In this document: positions 16,384 through 25,492 of the stretch, piece after piece | How positions within the stretch are numbered: position 1 is the first letter of the stretch | How the letters are laid out: the number at the start of each line of letters is the position of its first letter | Assembly (NCBI GenBank): GCA_019187105.1 | Contig: JABAQM010000001.1 | Span: 2,324,734-2,388,733 of the forward strand | DNA from: Fimbriimonadaceae bacterium | Lineage (GTDB): Bacteria; Armatimonadota; Fimbriimonadia; Fimbriimonadales; Fimbriimonadaceae | Direction: 5' to 3' | Length of the DNA stretch: 64,000 nt | The notes under the pieces: generated by a model | What the model saw: only the letters and a program-made list of their open reading frames with translations | The model's database searches: none | What the model was told of the DNA's origin: nothing | Position numbers and translations under genes: made by a program

Positions 16384-17243
16384 GCTCGCGGTCGCTTGAC
16401 GACCATCTCCAAGGCTTTCTCGACCTCCTCGCAACCCGGCGATCGCCCCACACCGTGCGGAGTTATGGGGTGGACCTTGCACAGCTTAGCGGCATCATCG
16501 GGGACGGGGAGCTCACCACCGAGACCATACGCGCCTTCCTGCGCCGGTACGGAGCGACTCCGGTAACCCGCGCGCGAAAGCTTAGCGCCGTCCGAACCTT
16601 CTGCAAGTACCTCATTCAAATCAGGGCGCTCCCGGGCGACCCCACCGAACCGCTTGAGGCGCCGGTCAAACGCCGGACGCTTCCCAAATCGATCAGCCAG
16701 CAGCAGGCCAGCGAACTTCTTGATCAAGACACGAGGTCCAAGACGCCGCTTCGCGATCAGGCCCTGCTGGAGCTCATCTATGCCGCCGGCCTTCGGGCGA
16801 GCGAGGTAGTGGGTATCGATCTGCCCGACCTCCGCCTGGGCGAAGGCATCGTCCAGGTCCGTGGCAAGGGCAGCAAGGACCGCCTCTGCCTGTTTGGCGA
16901 GACGGCGGCAAAGGCTCTACAGGACTACATCGACGGTGAACGCTGCCAGCCCCCCGCCGGCCGAGCCCTCTTTACCAATGCGAAGGGTGGCCGGCTCACC
17001 ACCCGGACCGTCCAAAACGTGGTGAAGCGTTGGGCTCGGCAAGCGGGGCTGTCGCCCGACATCAGCCCCCACACCCTGCGCCACAGCTTTGCCACCCACC
17101 TGCTCGACGGCGGCGCCGATCTGCGCTCGGTGCAGCAGCTCCTGGGCCACGAGAGCCTCGCCACCACTCAGATCTACACGCACGTCAGCATCGAGCGGCT
17201 AAGAGACGTCGTGCGGCACGCGCACCCCAAGAGCAAAGGGTGA
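16380..17243 (+). CDS. Xer-type tyrosine recombinase
   Basis: Site-specific recombinase of 287 aa, most like XerC/XerD, which resolve chromosome dimers at dif. An N-terminal SAM-like core-binding domain (1-100, with TRARKLSAVRTFCKYLIQ) is followed by the catalytic domain. The active-site set is complete: Arg in AAGLRASEV, Lys in VRGKGSKDR, HTLRHSFATH (His and Arg), LLGHES (His) and the nucleophile Tyr in TTQIYTHVS. Coupling to fabF and the housekeeping setting argue for a chromosomal Xer protein, not an integrase; no attachment-site repeats flank it. I cannot tell XerC from XerD. Confidence 0.9.
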   Translation: MSSRSLDDHLQGFLDLLATRRSPHTVRSYGVDLAQLSGIIGDGELTTETIRAFLRRYGATPVTRARKLSAVRTFCKYLIQIRALPGDPTEPLEAPVKRRTLPKSISQQQASELLDQDTRSKTPLRDQALLELIYAAGLRASEVVGIDLPDLRLGEGIVQVRGKGSKDRLCLFGETAAKALQDYIDGERCQPPAGRALFTNAKGGRLTTRTVQNVVKRWARQAGLSPDISPHTLRHSFATHLLDGGADLRSVQQLLGHESLATTQIYTHVSIERLRDVVRHAHPKSKG

Positions 17244-17256
17244 ACGGTCCGGAAGG

Positions 17257-18825
17257 CTACGGCTGGATGGAGCCGGCAACTTCGCCGTCGGCGATTCCCA
17301 GATGTCGTCCCAACGCCGCTTCGAAACAACCAAGATCTGGCAGCGGCGGCGTACCGTTTCCGGTATCTGGAGCGGTTGCGACATCGACAAACCTCAGGAG
17401 ATTGTTTCTATCAAAGTTGCCAAGACCCGCAAACTTCGTCTTGTCACCGGCATCCACGCAAGGCGATGTCAGTTTTAGACGTAGGTTGGTTGGAAATGTG
17501 ATGAACTGCGGGTTGCTGTCAAAACAATTGGGAAACTTCTCAGGATCGATTGGGTCCTCTCCCGGACGCGATATCCACAGATTATGAATGCAGCTGTAGC
17601 TGGCCTTTTTCACCTGAGCTTGACTGACAACGCCATCATAGTCGGAGTTATCCCAAAAGATGCAGTTTGAAATGTCCGTTATGTAATTACCGATCCCGTT
17701 ATACCAAACGCCTCCAGTTTCGTGGGCGGTGTTTCTCACGATCGTGCAGCCAACCATCTTTAGCTCGTAGTCCTGGTAGAAGTATGCGCTGACCGCGCCA
17801 CCAACGCCACTGGCATCATTAGCGGCAGGCGCACGATTATATTGGAACAAGGAATTGCTAATCGTTATCGGCTTCCACGAGTGAATGCCGCCGCCCAGTC
17901 CTGCGGTATTTCCATCGAACGTGCAGCGATCGACGGTAAGGGCGCCGCCGAAATTATGGATCCCGCCACCGTAACTGGGATAACTCGAGAAGAAGGGCAA
18001 GGAAACATTCGATTTGAAGGTGCAGTTGACCACCACCGATGGAGCTGTGCCATTGAATTCGATTCCCGCGCCATTGCCAGAGGAAGCGTCGGCCTCCGCA
18101 TGGTTGTCGTAGAAATAACACCCTGATACGAGGCAACCCGCCGACCCCGCTGTGGCGATGCCAACCCCGCTCACAAATCGTCCCCAATTCTCCACAAATC
18201 GGCAGTTCGAGATGGTGGCGAACCCGTTCAAAACGTACAGGCAACTCCCTCTCGTCTGATAACCGCTGTTCCGTCGGAACGTGCAATTGCGAAGCTCAAA
18301 GGTACTTGACTCAGCCGACAGGCCCGCTCCTGCGGCATAGATTCCATTTCCTTGAGCAATGACCAGGCCGTCGACTACGGTTCCCTGGGCCGCGCCCGTC
18401 AAAGTGACGACGCGCAAGCTGTTCGGCGAATTCACCAGCCAGCCGTTGTACCACGGGTTACCAAAGAAGTCGTCGTCACCAAGATCGCCGCTAAAGATCG
18501 TCTCGTTAAGCGTCCAATTGCGCTGATGGCGCTTCCACTCCGTGCCAACGAAACCGCCAAAGACCTTGACCCCTGAAGGTATCGCAAAGGAGGCATTGAC
18601 ATCGCCTGGTTCGCCGGGATGATAAACTCCCTTAGCGATCCAGATTTCGTCGCCCGACAACGCCGTTTGAAAGGCAGAATGGGGATTGGTGAATGCATTG
18701 GCCCAATCGACACCCGTATTATTTCCGGCCGCTCCATGGCGTACATAAACAACCTTGCCCTCAACTGGGACTGCCCAACTAAGAAAGGCCGCAATGGCCA
18801 GCGTCACATGTAAGGTTCGTAGCAC
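17257..18825 (-). CDS. Secreted right-handed beta-helix protein
   Basis: Secreted protein of about 522 aa built from pectate-lyase-like parallel beta-helix coils. Repeated elements have the form NCTFxxNxG: LRNCTFRRNSGY, ISNCRFVENWG, SGCYFYDNHAE, VVNCTFKSNVS, VDRCTFDGNTAGLGGG, ISNSLFQYNRAP, MVGCTIVRNTA. The C-terminus has a typical LTSPCVDAGD and DLGCFE ending, as in choice-of-anchor or polymorphic-outer-membrane-like proteins. I choose GTG 18825 because it puts a signal peptide (LRTLHVTLAIAAFLSWAV) at the N-terminus. ATGs at 18891, 18924 and 18927 extend the frame; 18924 has TTTAAT 5 nt upstream. No catalytic residues are assigned, so it may be structural or carbohydrate-binding. Codon use seems more A+T-rich than its neighbours. 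Confidence 0.78.
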   Translation of the reverse strand: MLRTLHVTLAIAAFLSWAVPVEGKVVYVRHGAAGNNTGVDWANAFTNPHSAFQTALSGDEIWIAKGVYHPGEPGDVNASFAIPSGVKVFGGFVGTEWKRHQRNWTLNETIFSGDLGDDDFFGNPWYNGWLVNSPNSLRVVTLTGAAQGTVVDGLVIAQGNGIYAAGAGLSAESSTFELRNCTFRRNSGYQTRGSCLYVLNGFATISNCRFVENWGRFVSGVGIATAGSAGCLVSGCYFYDNHAEADASSGNGAGIEFNGTAPSVVVNCTFKSNVSLPFFSSYPSYGGGIHNFGGALTVDRCTFDGNTAGLGGGIHSWKPITISNSLFQYNRAPAANDASGVGGAVSAYFYQDYELKMVGCTIVRNTAHETGGVWYNGIGNYITDISNCIFWDNSDYDGVVSQAQVKKASYSCIHNLWISRPGEDPIDPEKFPNCFDSNPQFITFPTNLRLKLTSPCVDAGDKTKFAGLGNFDRNNLLRFVDVATAPDTGNGTPPLPDLGCFEAALGRHLGIADGEVAGSIQP

Positions 18826-19025
18826 TTCTATAAAAGCATAACATTTATGGTTGCCTGAAAGACATGCACAGATAACTCTGCGATGCTGCATGAAGTGTGT
18901 GCGTGATAACACTAACCGCAGCATCATGCATTAAAGCGATGATGCTACCAATACAATGGACGCTGGCCTCGCAACACTCCCTTGGGTTCTTGCCAGAGCC
19001 TTGTAAGTCAAAGCGTGGACAGAGA

Positions 19026-19610
19026 TTATTCGATTTTTAATCGCTCGATCGGCAGTTCGATCATGTCCCGCAAGGCTTCTCGCTGGCCGCCCGAGACCCC
19101 GACGAACCTCATCTCGACCACCGAGCCCTGCTCGCCCCAACCGCGCGTGATCGAGCGGACCTGGTCTTTCTCCTCGCGCGTCATCAGCTCGGTCCCGCTA
19201 TCGGTGAAGATCACCAGCCTTCCGCGACAGGAATTCGCGGTCATCGCTCTATCGACTCTGACCAGTAGCCGGGCAAGGTTGGTCCCTTCCTTGGCCGTTT
19301 GGTGCTTCATCAATTCGCGGATAACATGGGGCGCCTTCTCCTGATCGGGCGGTGGACCCGAGAACACCTCGGCGGGGTCATGGTCGAATCGAAAGACGTA
19401 AACCTGCTCCTTGCTAGGCACCTTCCCAAGCTCGGACTTGGCCGCACTGAACAAGCTGGAATGGTAGTTGCGCGCCGAGGCCGAAGTGTCGACGGCGATA
19501 AAGGTCACCAACGGCTTGTCAGCGGACTTGCCGTCGGCGACGATTCCCGGCTCGCCGCAGCCAAGGCATGCCAAGCATGCCGCAAAGCTAAGCCAAATAC
19601 TGTTTCGCAT
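19026..19610 (-). CDS. vWA-domain lipoprotein
   Basis: Lipoprotein of 194 aa (signal peptide then lipobox CLGC) with a von Willebrand factor A-like domain. The MIDAS start is FIAVDTSASARNYHS (DxSxS) and a later strand reads RGRLVIFTDSGTELM. A Thr in KEGTNLARLL may supply the third MIDAS loop. It probably binds a divalent metal and a protein partner outside the cytoplasmic membrane. Its start overlaps the end of the upstream 4-TM protein gene by 23 bp, so the two are likely co-translated and may act together. Specific function unknown. Confidence 0.8.
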   Translation of the reverse strand: MRNSIWLSFAACLACLGCGEPGIVADGKSADKPLVTFIAVDTSASARNYHSSLFSAAKSELGKVPSKEQVYVFRFDHDPAEVFSGPPPDQEKAPHVIRELMKHQTAKEGTNLARLLVRVDRAMTANSCRGRLVIFTDSGTELMTREEKDQVRSITRGWGEQGSVVEMRFVGVSGGQREALRDMIELPIERLKIE

Positions 19611-20949
19611 AGCCCCTCGAGATCATTTCGCCGGTCAGAGCCTTTTCGGTATCGGCGATGTGGCTGTTGAGCGCGTCGATCTGGCCGATATAGGCGCATA
19701 GCGCGCGATAGTCGTCCTGCTTTTGGTAGGATTCGAGGTCTTCAACCCGCGGTTCCCGCTCGGCAAGCCCGTCGTCATGGCGCTGTCGAGAGCCGTTCAG
19801 CTTTTCGCGCCAATGCTCCAGGCTCTCCTCGTGGGCTCGCCGGTGATCCTCGATCGTCTGGAGTTCCAGATCGTGGCGCTTCTGCTCCAATTCCAGACGC
19901 CTGTCTTGCGATGCCTGCCAATCGGCTAGGTCGGCTTGGAATTCCGCATCGCGCTTGGCGGTGCGGACCTCATGCTCGCGCAAGGCCAACTCATAATGCC
20001 GGTTGCGAACGTCTTCATGCGTCACCGACCGCTGACCCTTTTGGTGCCCCAGGAAACCGGAGAACAGCATCGTAGCCGTGGAGACCGCCATCGCGACGAG
20101 AATTGCGGTCGAGGCCGGGACGGTTGGATTGCCGTCGAAGCTCGACTTCGCCGAATAGGCAACGATGGCTTGGCCGCCGAGCCAGCCTTCGACGAGGATG
20201 AGTCCCACCGATACCAGTCCCGCAAGCGCGAGATACCAGCGACTGGATGCGGCCGCCTCCTTCTTGAGCTCGGCGGTTGGCGGAGGTGAGAGCCGGCCAA
20301 GCATATAGCGCCGCCCTGCTTCCGACCACATGACATCCATCAGCAGCTTGATCCCCACGATTGCGGCCACGCCAACCAGCAGACCACCAATCAAGAAGGT
20401 TCGATCTTCGGGCCGGGAGTACGGCAATCCCGCGATGGTTAACAGTCCAAACCCGATAAAGAGTCCGACGATCGCGGCGCCGATCCACGAAACAATGGAT
20501 TTCCAGGTGGCTGCCCGCTGCCACTTCGCATCGACGTCCGCCGGTCTCGGCACCGTCTCCAGGTCAGGTACTGCCGGGCGGGGAAGGGGCTCCGGAGCAA
20601 CCGGCTTTTGCAATGGCAAGGGAGCGTCCGCTTCCGCATGGGGCGAGGGTTCATCGAGGAGTGCCAAGGCGGGCCGCTCCGGCAGGATCGGCTCGGAGTC
20701 GACGATCACCACTCGCGTAAACGAGTTGTCTTCCGCCTTGTAAATCAGCCCGATATTGCCGGCATGTTCGCTCGCCTTCTTCTGCAAGGCAAGCCGCTCT
20801 TCCTTCAACCGTGCGATTTCGCCCCTCGCTGATTGCCGAACCATGTCGGTTTCGAGCGAAAAGCCGCGTTTTCGCTCCCGCTCCGCCGCATAGCGGACCT
20901 GCACGGGATCAATCGATTCGACGACGCCGTTAGTGGTTTCGCTGTCCAT
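19588..20949 (-). CDS. Four-TM protein with C-terminal coiled coil
   Basis: Unrecognised membrane protein, 453 aa from ATG 20949. Residues 1-60 are charged and helical (AERERKRGFSLETD) and a Pro-rich linker follows (about 95-145). Four hydrophobic helices lie in two pairs (IGAAIVGLFIGFGLLTIAGL, TFLIGGLLVGVAAIVGI, YLALAGLVSVGLILVEG, STAILVAMAVSTATMLF). The last ~130 residues form a long charged coiled coil rich in Glu, Arg, Asp and Gln (LADWQASQDRRLELEQKRHD). TATCTT lies 7 nt before the ATG. It overlaps the vWA lipoprotein gene, suggesting a two-component envelope unit. Confidence 0.75.
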   Translation of the reverse strand: MDSETTNGVVESIDPVQVRYAAERERKRGFSLETDMVRQSARGEIARLKEERLALQKKASEHAGNIGLIYKAEDNSFTRVVIVDSEPILPERPALALLDEPSPHAEADAPLPLQKPVAPEPLPRPAVPDLETVPRPADVDAKWQRAATWKSIVSWIGAAIVGLFIGFGLLTIAGLPYSRPEDRTFLIGGLLVGVAAIVGIKLLMDVMWSEAGRRYMLGRLSPPPTAELKKEAAASSRWYLALAGLVSVGLILVEGWLGGQAIVAYSAKSSFDGNPTVPASTAILVAMAVSTATMLFSGFLGHQKGQRSVTHEDVRNRHYELALREHEVRTAKRDAEFQADLADWQASQDRRLELEQKRHDLELQTIEDHRRAHEESLEHWREKLNGSRQRHDDGLAEREPRVEDLESYQKQDDYRALCAYIGQIDALNSHIADTEKALTGEMISRGYAKQYLA

Positions 20950-20956
20950 TCCAAAC

Positions 20957-20962
20957 AAGATA
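20957..20962 (-). promoter_or_regulatory. -10-like box 7 nt before 4-TM protein ATG
   Basis: TATCTT on the minus strand, 7 nt before ATG 20949. It favours this ATG over an upstream in-frame one. Confidence 0.45.
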
Positions 20963-21106
20963 TGGATAGGCGGCCTAGTAGGTTGCACCTCCATTCATTT
21001 CACGGGACGGGTTTGCGGTTGTTCGACAATTCGATGCGGAACCTGTCAGGATTACCGATAGGGACGGCTGTTCCTTTCGGCTACCATTTCGGGGGTTTCG
21101 CTTAAG

Positions 21107-22912
21107 GTGCGCCTTCTATCGTTAAGGACCACGATCCTCGCTACAACCATCGGCATCTTGATCTGCACGGTGGCCGCTGTCGTCTGGGTTACCCAGCGCC
21201 GCTGGACCGAGTCCACCGATTTGCTGTTCAAAGAGGTGCTGACCAAGGCCTCGCTGGAAATCCGCCAGCATGTCCGATCCCTGCTTGAGGTAGGCGAAAG
21301 CGAGGGTGAGCAGCTCGGCGCCTATGTCCTGCGCCAGCCAACCGGAATTGCGGACAGGAAAGCCGTTCTCGACGACCTCGCCCCTCTTCTCGTCGACCTG
21401 GTCCGGTCCCACCGCGACCTCACCTATGCCTCGGTAGGATTCGAAGACACCGGCGATTACGTCCATGCCCATCGGGCCAGCGGCGGAGCGCTGGAGATAC
21501 AGACGAGCCGGGCCGAAGACGGACGGTTCGTGCGCCAGGACAGGATCGTCGGAAAGGGATCGCAGCCGCCTGTAGTCTGGGACTACGATCCAAGGGAGCG
21601 ACCTTATTACACGCTGGCGAAGCGACTGCGGGAAAGCGCTTGGACGGAGACCTACAAATTCCTCGACCTCGTGGGGGGCAAGCCCAAGGAGGAGTCGATG
21701 GGGGTGACGTACGCGATTCCAATCCAAAGTCCTTCGGGCAAATTGGTGGGGGTGGCTTCGATCGACATCAGCCTAAAGTCGCTCGACAGCTTTCTCCGGC
21801 GCGTGCGCGTGAGCAAGACAGGCTTCGCAGTTTTGATCGAGTCGATTCCCGGCAAGGAGCCTCGGCTGCTCGCCGGTGACCGTGGGAGAATTCGGAATTC
21901 CGAAGTGCTCGCGGCTGTTGATGGTCTGCAGCCCGATTCGACCGCCAACGAGGTTGAGCTTGAAATCGCCGCTGCTAAGAACATGGGATTGTTGACGCGC
22001 GTCCGCCAAGATGGGCCGCCGTGGATCGTGGGTTCCTTCATCCCCGAACGTGAGCTGATCGGACCGATCGAGTCGATCGTCCGGCAGACCATGGTGCTGA
22101 TCGCCGCGGGACTGGTCATCGCGATGGTGGCCAGCATTTTCATTGCCACCTTTGTAAGCCGGCCCATCCGCAACATCGTCGCGAGAGCCGATCGAATCCG
22201 CGCACTCAAGATGCGGTCGGAAGGAGTGGAGCCGAGTCGCATTCAGGAGGTGCGGCAACTCGATGACGCCTTTCGGCGGCTCGAGAGCACGATGACGAGC
22301 TTCACCCAGTTCGTTCCCACCGACGTCGTGCGTGCGCTTCTTGCAAGCGGCAAGAAAGCTGAGCCACAAGGCGAGCTTCGCAATGTGACCGTCATGTTTG
22401 CCGACGTCGAGGGCTTCACCGCGATCGCAGCCAGTGAAGACGCCGACCGAGCGGTAAAGCTCCTCTCGCACTTCTTCGAGATCATCACGGAAGCGGTCGA
22501 AACGAATGGAGGCATGGTCGATAAGTTCATCGGCGACGAGGTAATGGCGGTATGGGGCGCGCTTTCCGACGATCCAAGTCACGCCGCCTCGGCATGCCGG
22601 GCGGCACTGCAGGCGATGTCGAGAATTCTCGTCGAAGGCAAGCTTCGGGTGCGCATCGGCATACACACCGGCGAAGCGGTGGTCGGGATCATCGGAACAC
22701 CCGCTCGGCTGAACTTCACCAGTATCGGAGATGCCGTTAACGTGGCCAAGCGGATCGAGGCGGCCAACAAGAACCTAGAGACGAGAATCCTGATCAGCCA
22801 GGAGACCCTGGAACTCCTCGGCGACGGCTTTTCCACACGCGACCTCGGCAACGTTTCGGTTCCCGGAATGCCCAGGCCGCTTCATGTCTACGAGCTCGTC
22901 GCCGAACGGTAA
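21107..22912 (+). CDS. Membrane sensor adenylate cyclase (Cache-HAMP-class III)
   Basis: Signal-transducing cyclase of 601 aa. An N-terminal TM helix (about 8-27) is followed by a ~300-residue extracytoplasmic sensor resembling a double Cache domain ([21 protein letters not shown]). A second TM ([20 protein letters not shown], about 330-350) leads into a HAMP linker and a class III cyclase domain (about 425-590). Metal Asp residues are in [10 protein letters not shown] and [11 protein letters not shown]; the adenine-selecting Lys is in VDKFIGD; Thr and the transition-state Asn/Arg lie in [13 protein letters not shown]. It probably makes cAMP in response to an external ligand. GTG start; no Shine-Dalgarno sequence visible. 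hisG follows by 26 bp. Confidence 0.9.
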   Translation: MRLLSLRTTILATTIGILICTVAAVVWVTQRRWTESTDLLFKEVLTKASLEIRQHVRSLLEVGESEGEQLGAYVLRQPTGIADRKAVLDDLAPLLVDLVRSHRDLTYASVGFEDTGDYVHAHRASGGALEIQTSRAEDGRFVRQDRIVGKGSQPPVVWDYDPRERPYYTLAKRLRESAWTETYKFLDLVGGKPKEESMGVTYAIPIQSPSGKLVGVASIDISLKSLDSFLRRVRVSKTGFAVLIESIPGKEPRLLAGDRGRIRNSEVLAAVDGLQPDSTANEVELEIAAAKNMGLLTRVRQDGPPWIVGSFIPERELIGPIESIVRQTMVLIAAGLVIAMVASIFIATFVSRPIRNIVARADRIRALKMRSEGVEPSRIQEVRQLDDAFRRLESTMTSFTQFVPTDVVRALLASGKKAEPQGELRNVTVMFADVEGFTAIAASEDADRAVKLLSHFFEIITEAVETNGGMVDKFIGDEVMAVWGALSDDPSHAASACRAALQAMSRILVEGKLRVRIGIHTGEAVVGIIGTPARLNFTSIGDAVNVAKRIEAANKNLETRILISQETLELLGDGFSTRDLGNVSVPGMPRPLHVYELVAER

Positions 22913-22938
22913 CGACGCACGGGTACCTTCTGGTCTGG

Positions 22939-23811
22939 ATGAAACTGCGGTTGGGATTGCCGAAGGGAAGCTTGCAGGACGCGACGTTCAGCCTCTTTCG
23001 AAAGGCTGGCTTTGAGTTTAGAATGTCGTCGCGTAGCTATCAGCCTGTCGTAGACGATGATGAGCTTGAGCCGATCCTGCTGCGCCCCCAAGAGATCCCG
23101 TCCTATGTTTCAGATGGCGTCATCGATGCCGGACTGACAGGTCACGACTGGGTGTGTGATACGGGCGCCAAGGTCCGCGAAATCTGTGAGCTTCGTTATA
23201 GCAAGCTCACTTCGAACCCGATTCGCGTGGTTCTCGCCGTCGACCAGGAAAGTCCCATAAACACGATTGAGGACCTCGGAGGCAAGCGGATCGCGACAGA
23301 ATACGTCCGCCTCACCCAGCGCTATCTTTCGGAGCGGGGCGTGGACGCGCATGTCGAATTCAGCTGGGGCGCCTGCGAAGTCAAGGTTCCCGAACGATTG
23401 GTCGATGCGATCGTGGTCAACACCGAGACTGGATCGTCGCTACGGGCCCACAACCTCCGGATCGTGGAAACTCTGCTCACCTCCACGACCCGCTTTGTCT
23501 GCAACGAAGCCGCTTGGGCCGATAGCTGGAAGCGCGAGAAGCTGGAATCGTTGGAGATCCTGCTGTCCGGGGCGATCCGGGCCTCCACGCTCGTCGGGCT
23601 GAAGATGAACGTTCCCCGGGCCAACCAAGACCAAATCCTAAGTCTGCTCCCCGCCCTGCAGACGCCGACGATATCGCCTTTGGCCGACGACGCATGGCTG
23701 GCGGCGGAAGTAATTATCGCAGAAACGGAGGTACGAGATCTCATCCCCGCCCTCAAACGAGCGGGGGCAACCGGCCTCGTCGAGTACCCCCTGAACAAGG
23801 TCATTCCATAG
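22939..23811 (+). CDS. hisG: ATP phosphoribosyltransferase, long form
   Basis: First step of histidine biosynthesis: ATP + PRPP to phosphoribosyl-ATP. The 290-aa length and the C-terminal ~75-residue regulatory (ACT-like) domain mark the HisG-L hexameric, histidine-inhibited form, which needs no HisZ. It shows the N-terminal [38 protein letters not shown], the PRPP-binding region [15 protein letters not shown], and C-terminal [27 protein letters not shown] hexamer ends 9 nt before the ATG. No other his gene is adjacent. Confidence 0.96.
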   Translation: MKLRLGLPKGSLQDATFSLFRKAGFEFRMSSRSYQPVVDDDELEPILLRPQEIPSYVSDGVIDAGLTGHDWVCDTGAKVREICELRYSKLTSNPIRVVLAVDQESPINTIEDLGGKRIATEYVRLTQRYLSERGVDAHVEFSWGACEVKVPERLVDAIVVNTETGSSLRAHNLRIVETLLTSTTRFVCNEAAWADSWKREKLESLEILLSGAIRASTLVGLKMNVPRANQDQILSLLPALQTPTISPLADDAWLAAEVIIAETEVRDLIPALKRAGATGLVEYPLNKVIP

Positions 23812-23883
23812 TCGTTGGTGATCCTGGTCACACCGTGATCTGCCTCACGGAATCCAGCGTTCTAGAGACCTAACCTGTTCCTA

Positions 23884-23904
23884 TGACCCGAGTTGCTTGG
23901 GTCA
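23884..23904 (+). other. 5'-UTR hairpin before propeller lipoprotein
   Basis: TGACCCGAG pairs with CTTGGGTCA (one G-U pair) around a 3-nt loop and ends just before the GGAGAACAGGAA ribosome site. It is a possible leader-stabilising stem. Confidence 0.4.
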
Positions 23905-23919
23905 ACAGGAGAACAGGAA

Positions 23920-25470
23920 ATGACTCTTTCAACCAAGAACTACAGCCATACGATCGCACTCGGAATCGCCATCGCCGCCCTCGTTGCGGTGGGCTGCGGT
24001 GGCGGCGGATCGACGGCAGGGACGACCGGCGGCGGGACAACAACCGGAGGCGGCAACACGAATGGCGGAACTAACGGCGGTACCGGTGGTCAGGGCAATG
24101 CTCAGGTCACGGGCCAGCTGATCGGCGCCGACGGTGCTGCCGTGGCGGGCGCCAGCCTTTCCCTAGCGGCCACCGGACGGGATAACGAGACGTTCACTGC
24201 CACTTCCGCTGCGGACGGCACCTTCGTCTTCGACGGTCTTCCGAGTTCCAGCTACACCTTCTCGGCGGACATCCCCGACGGCTCCTACGAAGGCGTGGAA
24301 GTGACGGTCGATGTCCAGGGCAACGCCAAGGTCGACCTCAGTATGAAGTTGGCGCCGCGCAGAAATCCGATCGTTAAGCTCGATATCGTGGCCCCGCCCT
24401 CCGACGGACCCGGCGGCAGCTACCGCCTCGGATTCGAGTATTCCTTCCGGGCCATGGCCACGCGCCAAGACGGCTCGTCGTTCGACGCCAAAGTGAACTG
24501 GCGGGTGCAGGGCGGAATCGGGGACATCAGCGCGGAAGGCATCTTTACCGCCAGGACAGAAGGCGATGGCAAAATCATCTGCTACTTCCCGAACAAGGGC
24601 GGCGAGGTCTCTTATGGCTACAACCTGACGGTCAAGGACCCGACCGGAGGTCGCGCGCTATTGGTGTCGAACGGCAGCAAGAAGATTTCGGCTTACGATG
24701 CGGGCACAGGCGGCAAGATTCGAGACTACGAATCCGGCCTTTCAACGGATGACTTTGTCGGACTCTGCCAGGGAGCAGACGGCAAAATCTTCGCGGTGGA
24801 CGTGAACGGCCGTCTTGGCCGACTCGACCTCGCCGGCAAGCAATTCGATGCCTACACCTCGCCTCTCGGTTCTGGCGCCTACGATGTCGCCCGCTCCGAT
24901 GACGGCTGGCTGTGGGTTGGCGTGCGAGATGGCATTTATCGAATAGATCCCGAAACCGGCGTCAAGACCGTGGCCGCCACCAATGGCAACCTTCACAAGG
25001 TTTACGACATGCAGTTCGGCCCGGATGGCGCCCTGTACGTCGTCAACAACAAGACGTCGGCCTACAACGGGATTGCCAGATTTGTTCGAGATGCCAATGG
25101 GCTGAAGTTCGACCGGTTTATCGTAACCGAGGCCAGCAGCGGCGGTTCCGGCATGCGAGACCCCGTCGGTGTGGCTTTCGCGGACAACGGCAATATGATC
25201 GTCGCCGACACCAACGGTAATCGCATCCTTGTCTTCACCGCATCGGGCGCCTTTATCGGCTACGGCCCGCAGCTCGCCGGCAGCCCGGGTCACATCGTGT
25301 TCGACTCCGTCGAGAAGGATCTGCTCTATGTGGCGACGACAAAGGGGCTCGCCCGGTTCCGGTACGGTGGCGGAAGCAACTTCGAAAAGATCGCCGAGTC
25401 AGGGCGGGAGTACTTCGTAACCGGAGGGTGCGACAGCGTGATGATCATCGACCAAGCGCTGGTTCGCTGA
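23920..25470 (+). CDS. Lipoprotein with carboxypeptidase-regulatory-like and beta-propeller domains
   Basis: Surface or periplasmic lipoprotein of 516 aa. ATG 23920 follows AGGAGAACAGGAA; a longer frame from 23893 has no ribosome site. The signal peptide ends in a VGC lipobox. A ~35-residue Gly/Thr/Asn linker follows, then a carboxypeptidase-regulatory-like beta domain (GQLIGADGAAVAGASLSLAA), an Ig-like segment, and NHL/SMP-30-like propeller blades (GADGKIFAVDVNGRLGRLDL, FADNGNMIVADTNGNRILVF). NHL-type propellers bind ligands or proteins; no enzyme site is evident. TSS and promoter are unclear. Confidence 0.85.
   Translation: MTLSTKNYSHTIALGIAIAALVAVGCGGGGSTAGTTGGGTTTGGGNTNGGTNGGTGGQGNAQVTGQLIGADGAAVAGASLSLAATGRDNETFTATSAADGTFVFDGLPSSSYTFSADIPDGSYEGVEVTVDVQGNAKVDLSMKLAPRRNPIVKLDIVAPPSDGPGGSYRLGFEYSFRAMATRQDGSSFDAKVNWRVQGGIGDISAEGIFTARTEGDGKIICYFPNKGGEVSYGYNLTVKDPTGGRALLVSNGSKKISAYDAGTGGKIRDYESGLSTDDFVGLCQGADGKIFAVDVNGRLGRLDLAGKQFDAYTSPLGSGAYDVARSDDGWLWVGVRDGIYRIDPETGVKTVAATNGNLHKVYDMQFGPDGALYVVNNKTSAYNGIARFVRDANGLKFDRFIVTEASSGGSGMRDPVGVAFADNGNMIVADTNGNRILVFTASGAFIGYGPQLAGSPGHIVFDSVEKDLLYVATTKGLARFRYGGGSNFEKIAESGREYFVTGGCDSVMIIDQALVR
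23995..24105 (+). repeat. Low-complexity Gly/Thr/Asn linker coding region
   Basis: Imperfect GGC/GGN and ACN codon repeats encode the linker right after the lipobox Cys of the propeller lipoprotein. Such flexible spacers tether a lipoprotein domain away from the membrane. Confidence 0.7.
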
Positions 25471-25480
25471 TCCTCCGCGA

Positions 25481-25486
25481 TACACT
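25481..25486 (+). promoter_or_regulatory. -10-like box 6 nt before kynU GTG
   Basis: TACACT, then CTGGCG, then GTG 25493, placed 10 bp after the previous stop codon. Confidence 0.5.
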
Positions 25487-25492
25487 CTGGCG

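Noticed and set aside
16380-17243. Integrase of a mobile element
   Set aside because: The gene is coupled to fabF, has the size and motifs of XerC/D, has no flanking repeats, and the only tRNA is 26 kb away with no duplicated end.
17257-18927. Horizontally acquired region at the beta-helix gene
   Set aside because: Codon use looks more A+T-rich, but there are no repeats, integrase or tRNA boundary, and secreted repeat proteins often differ in composition.
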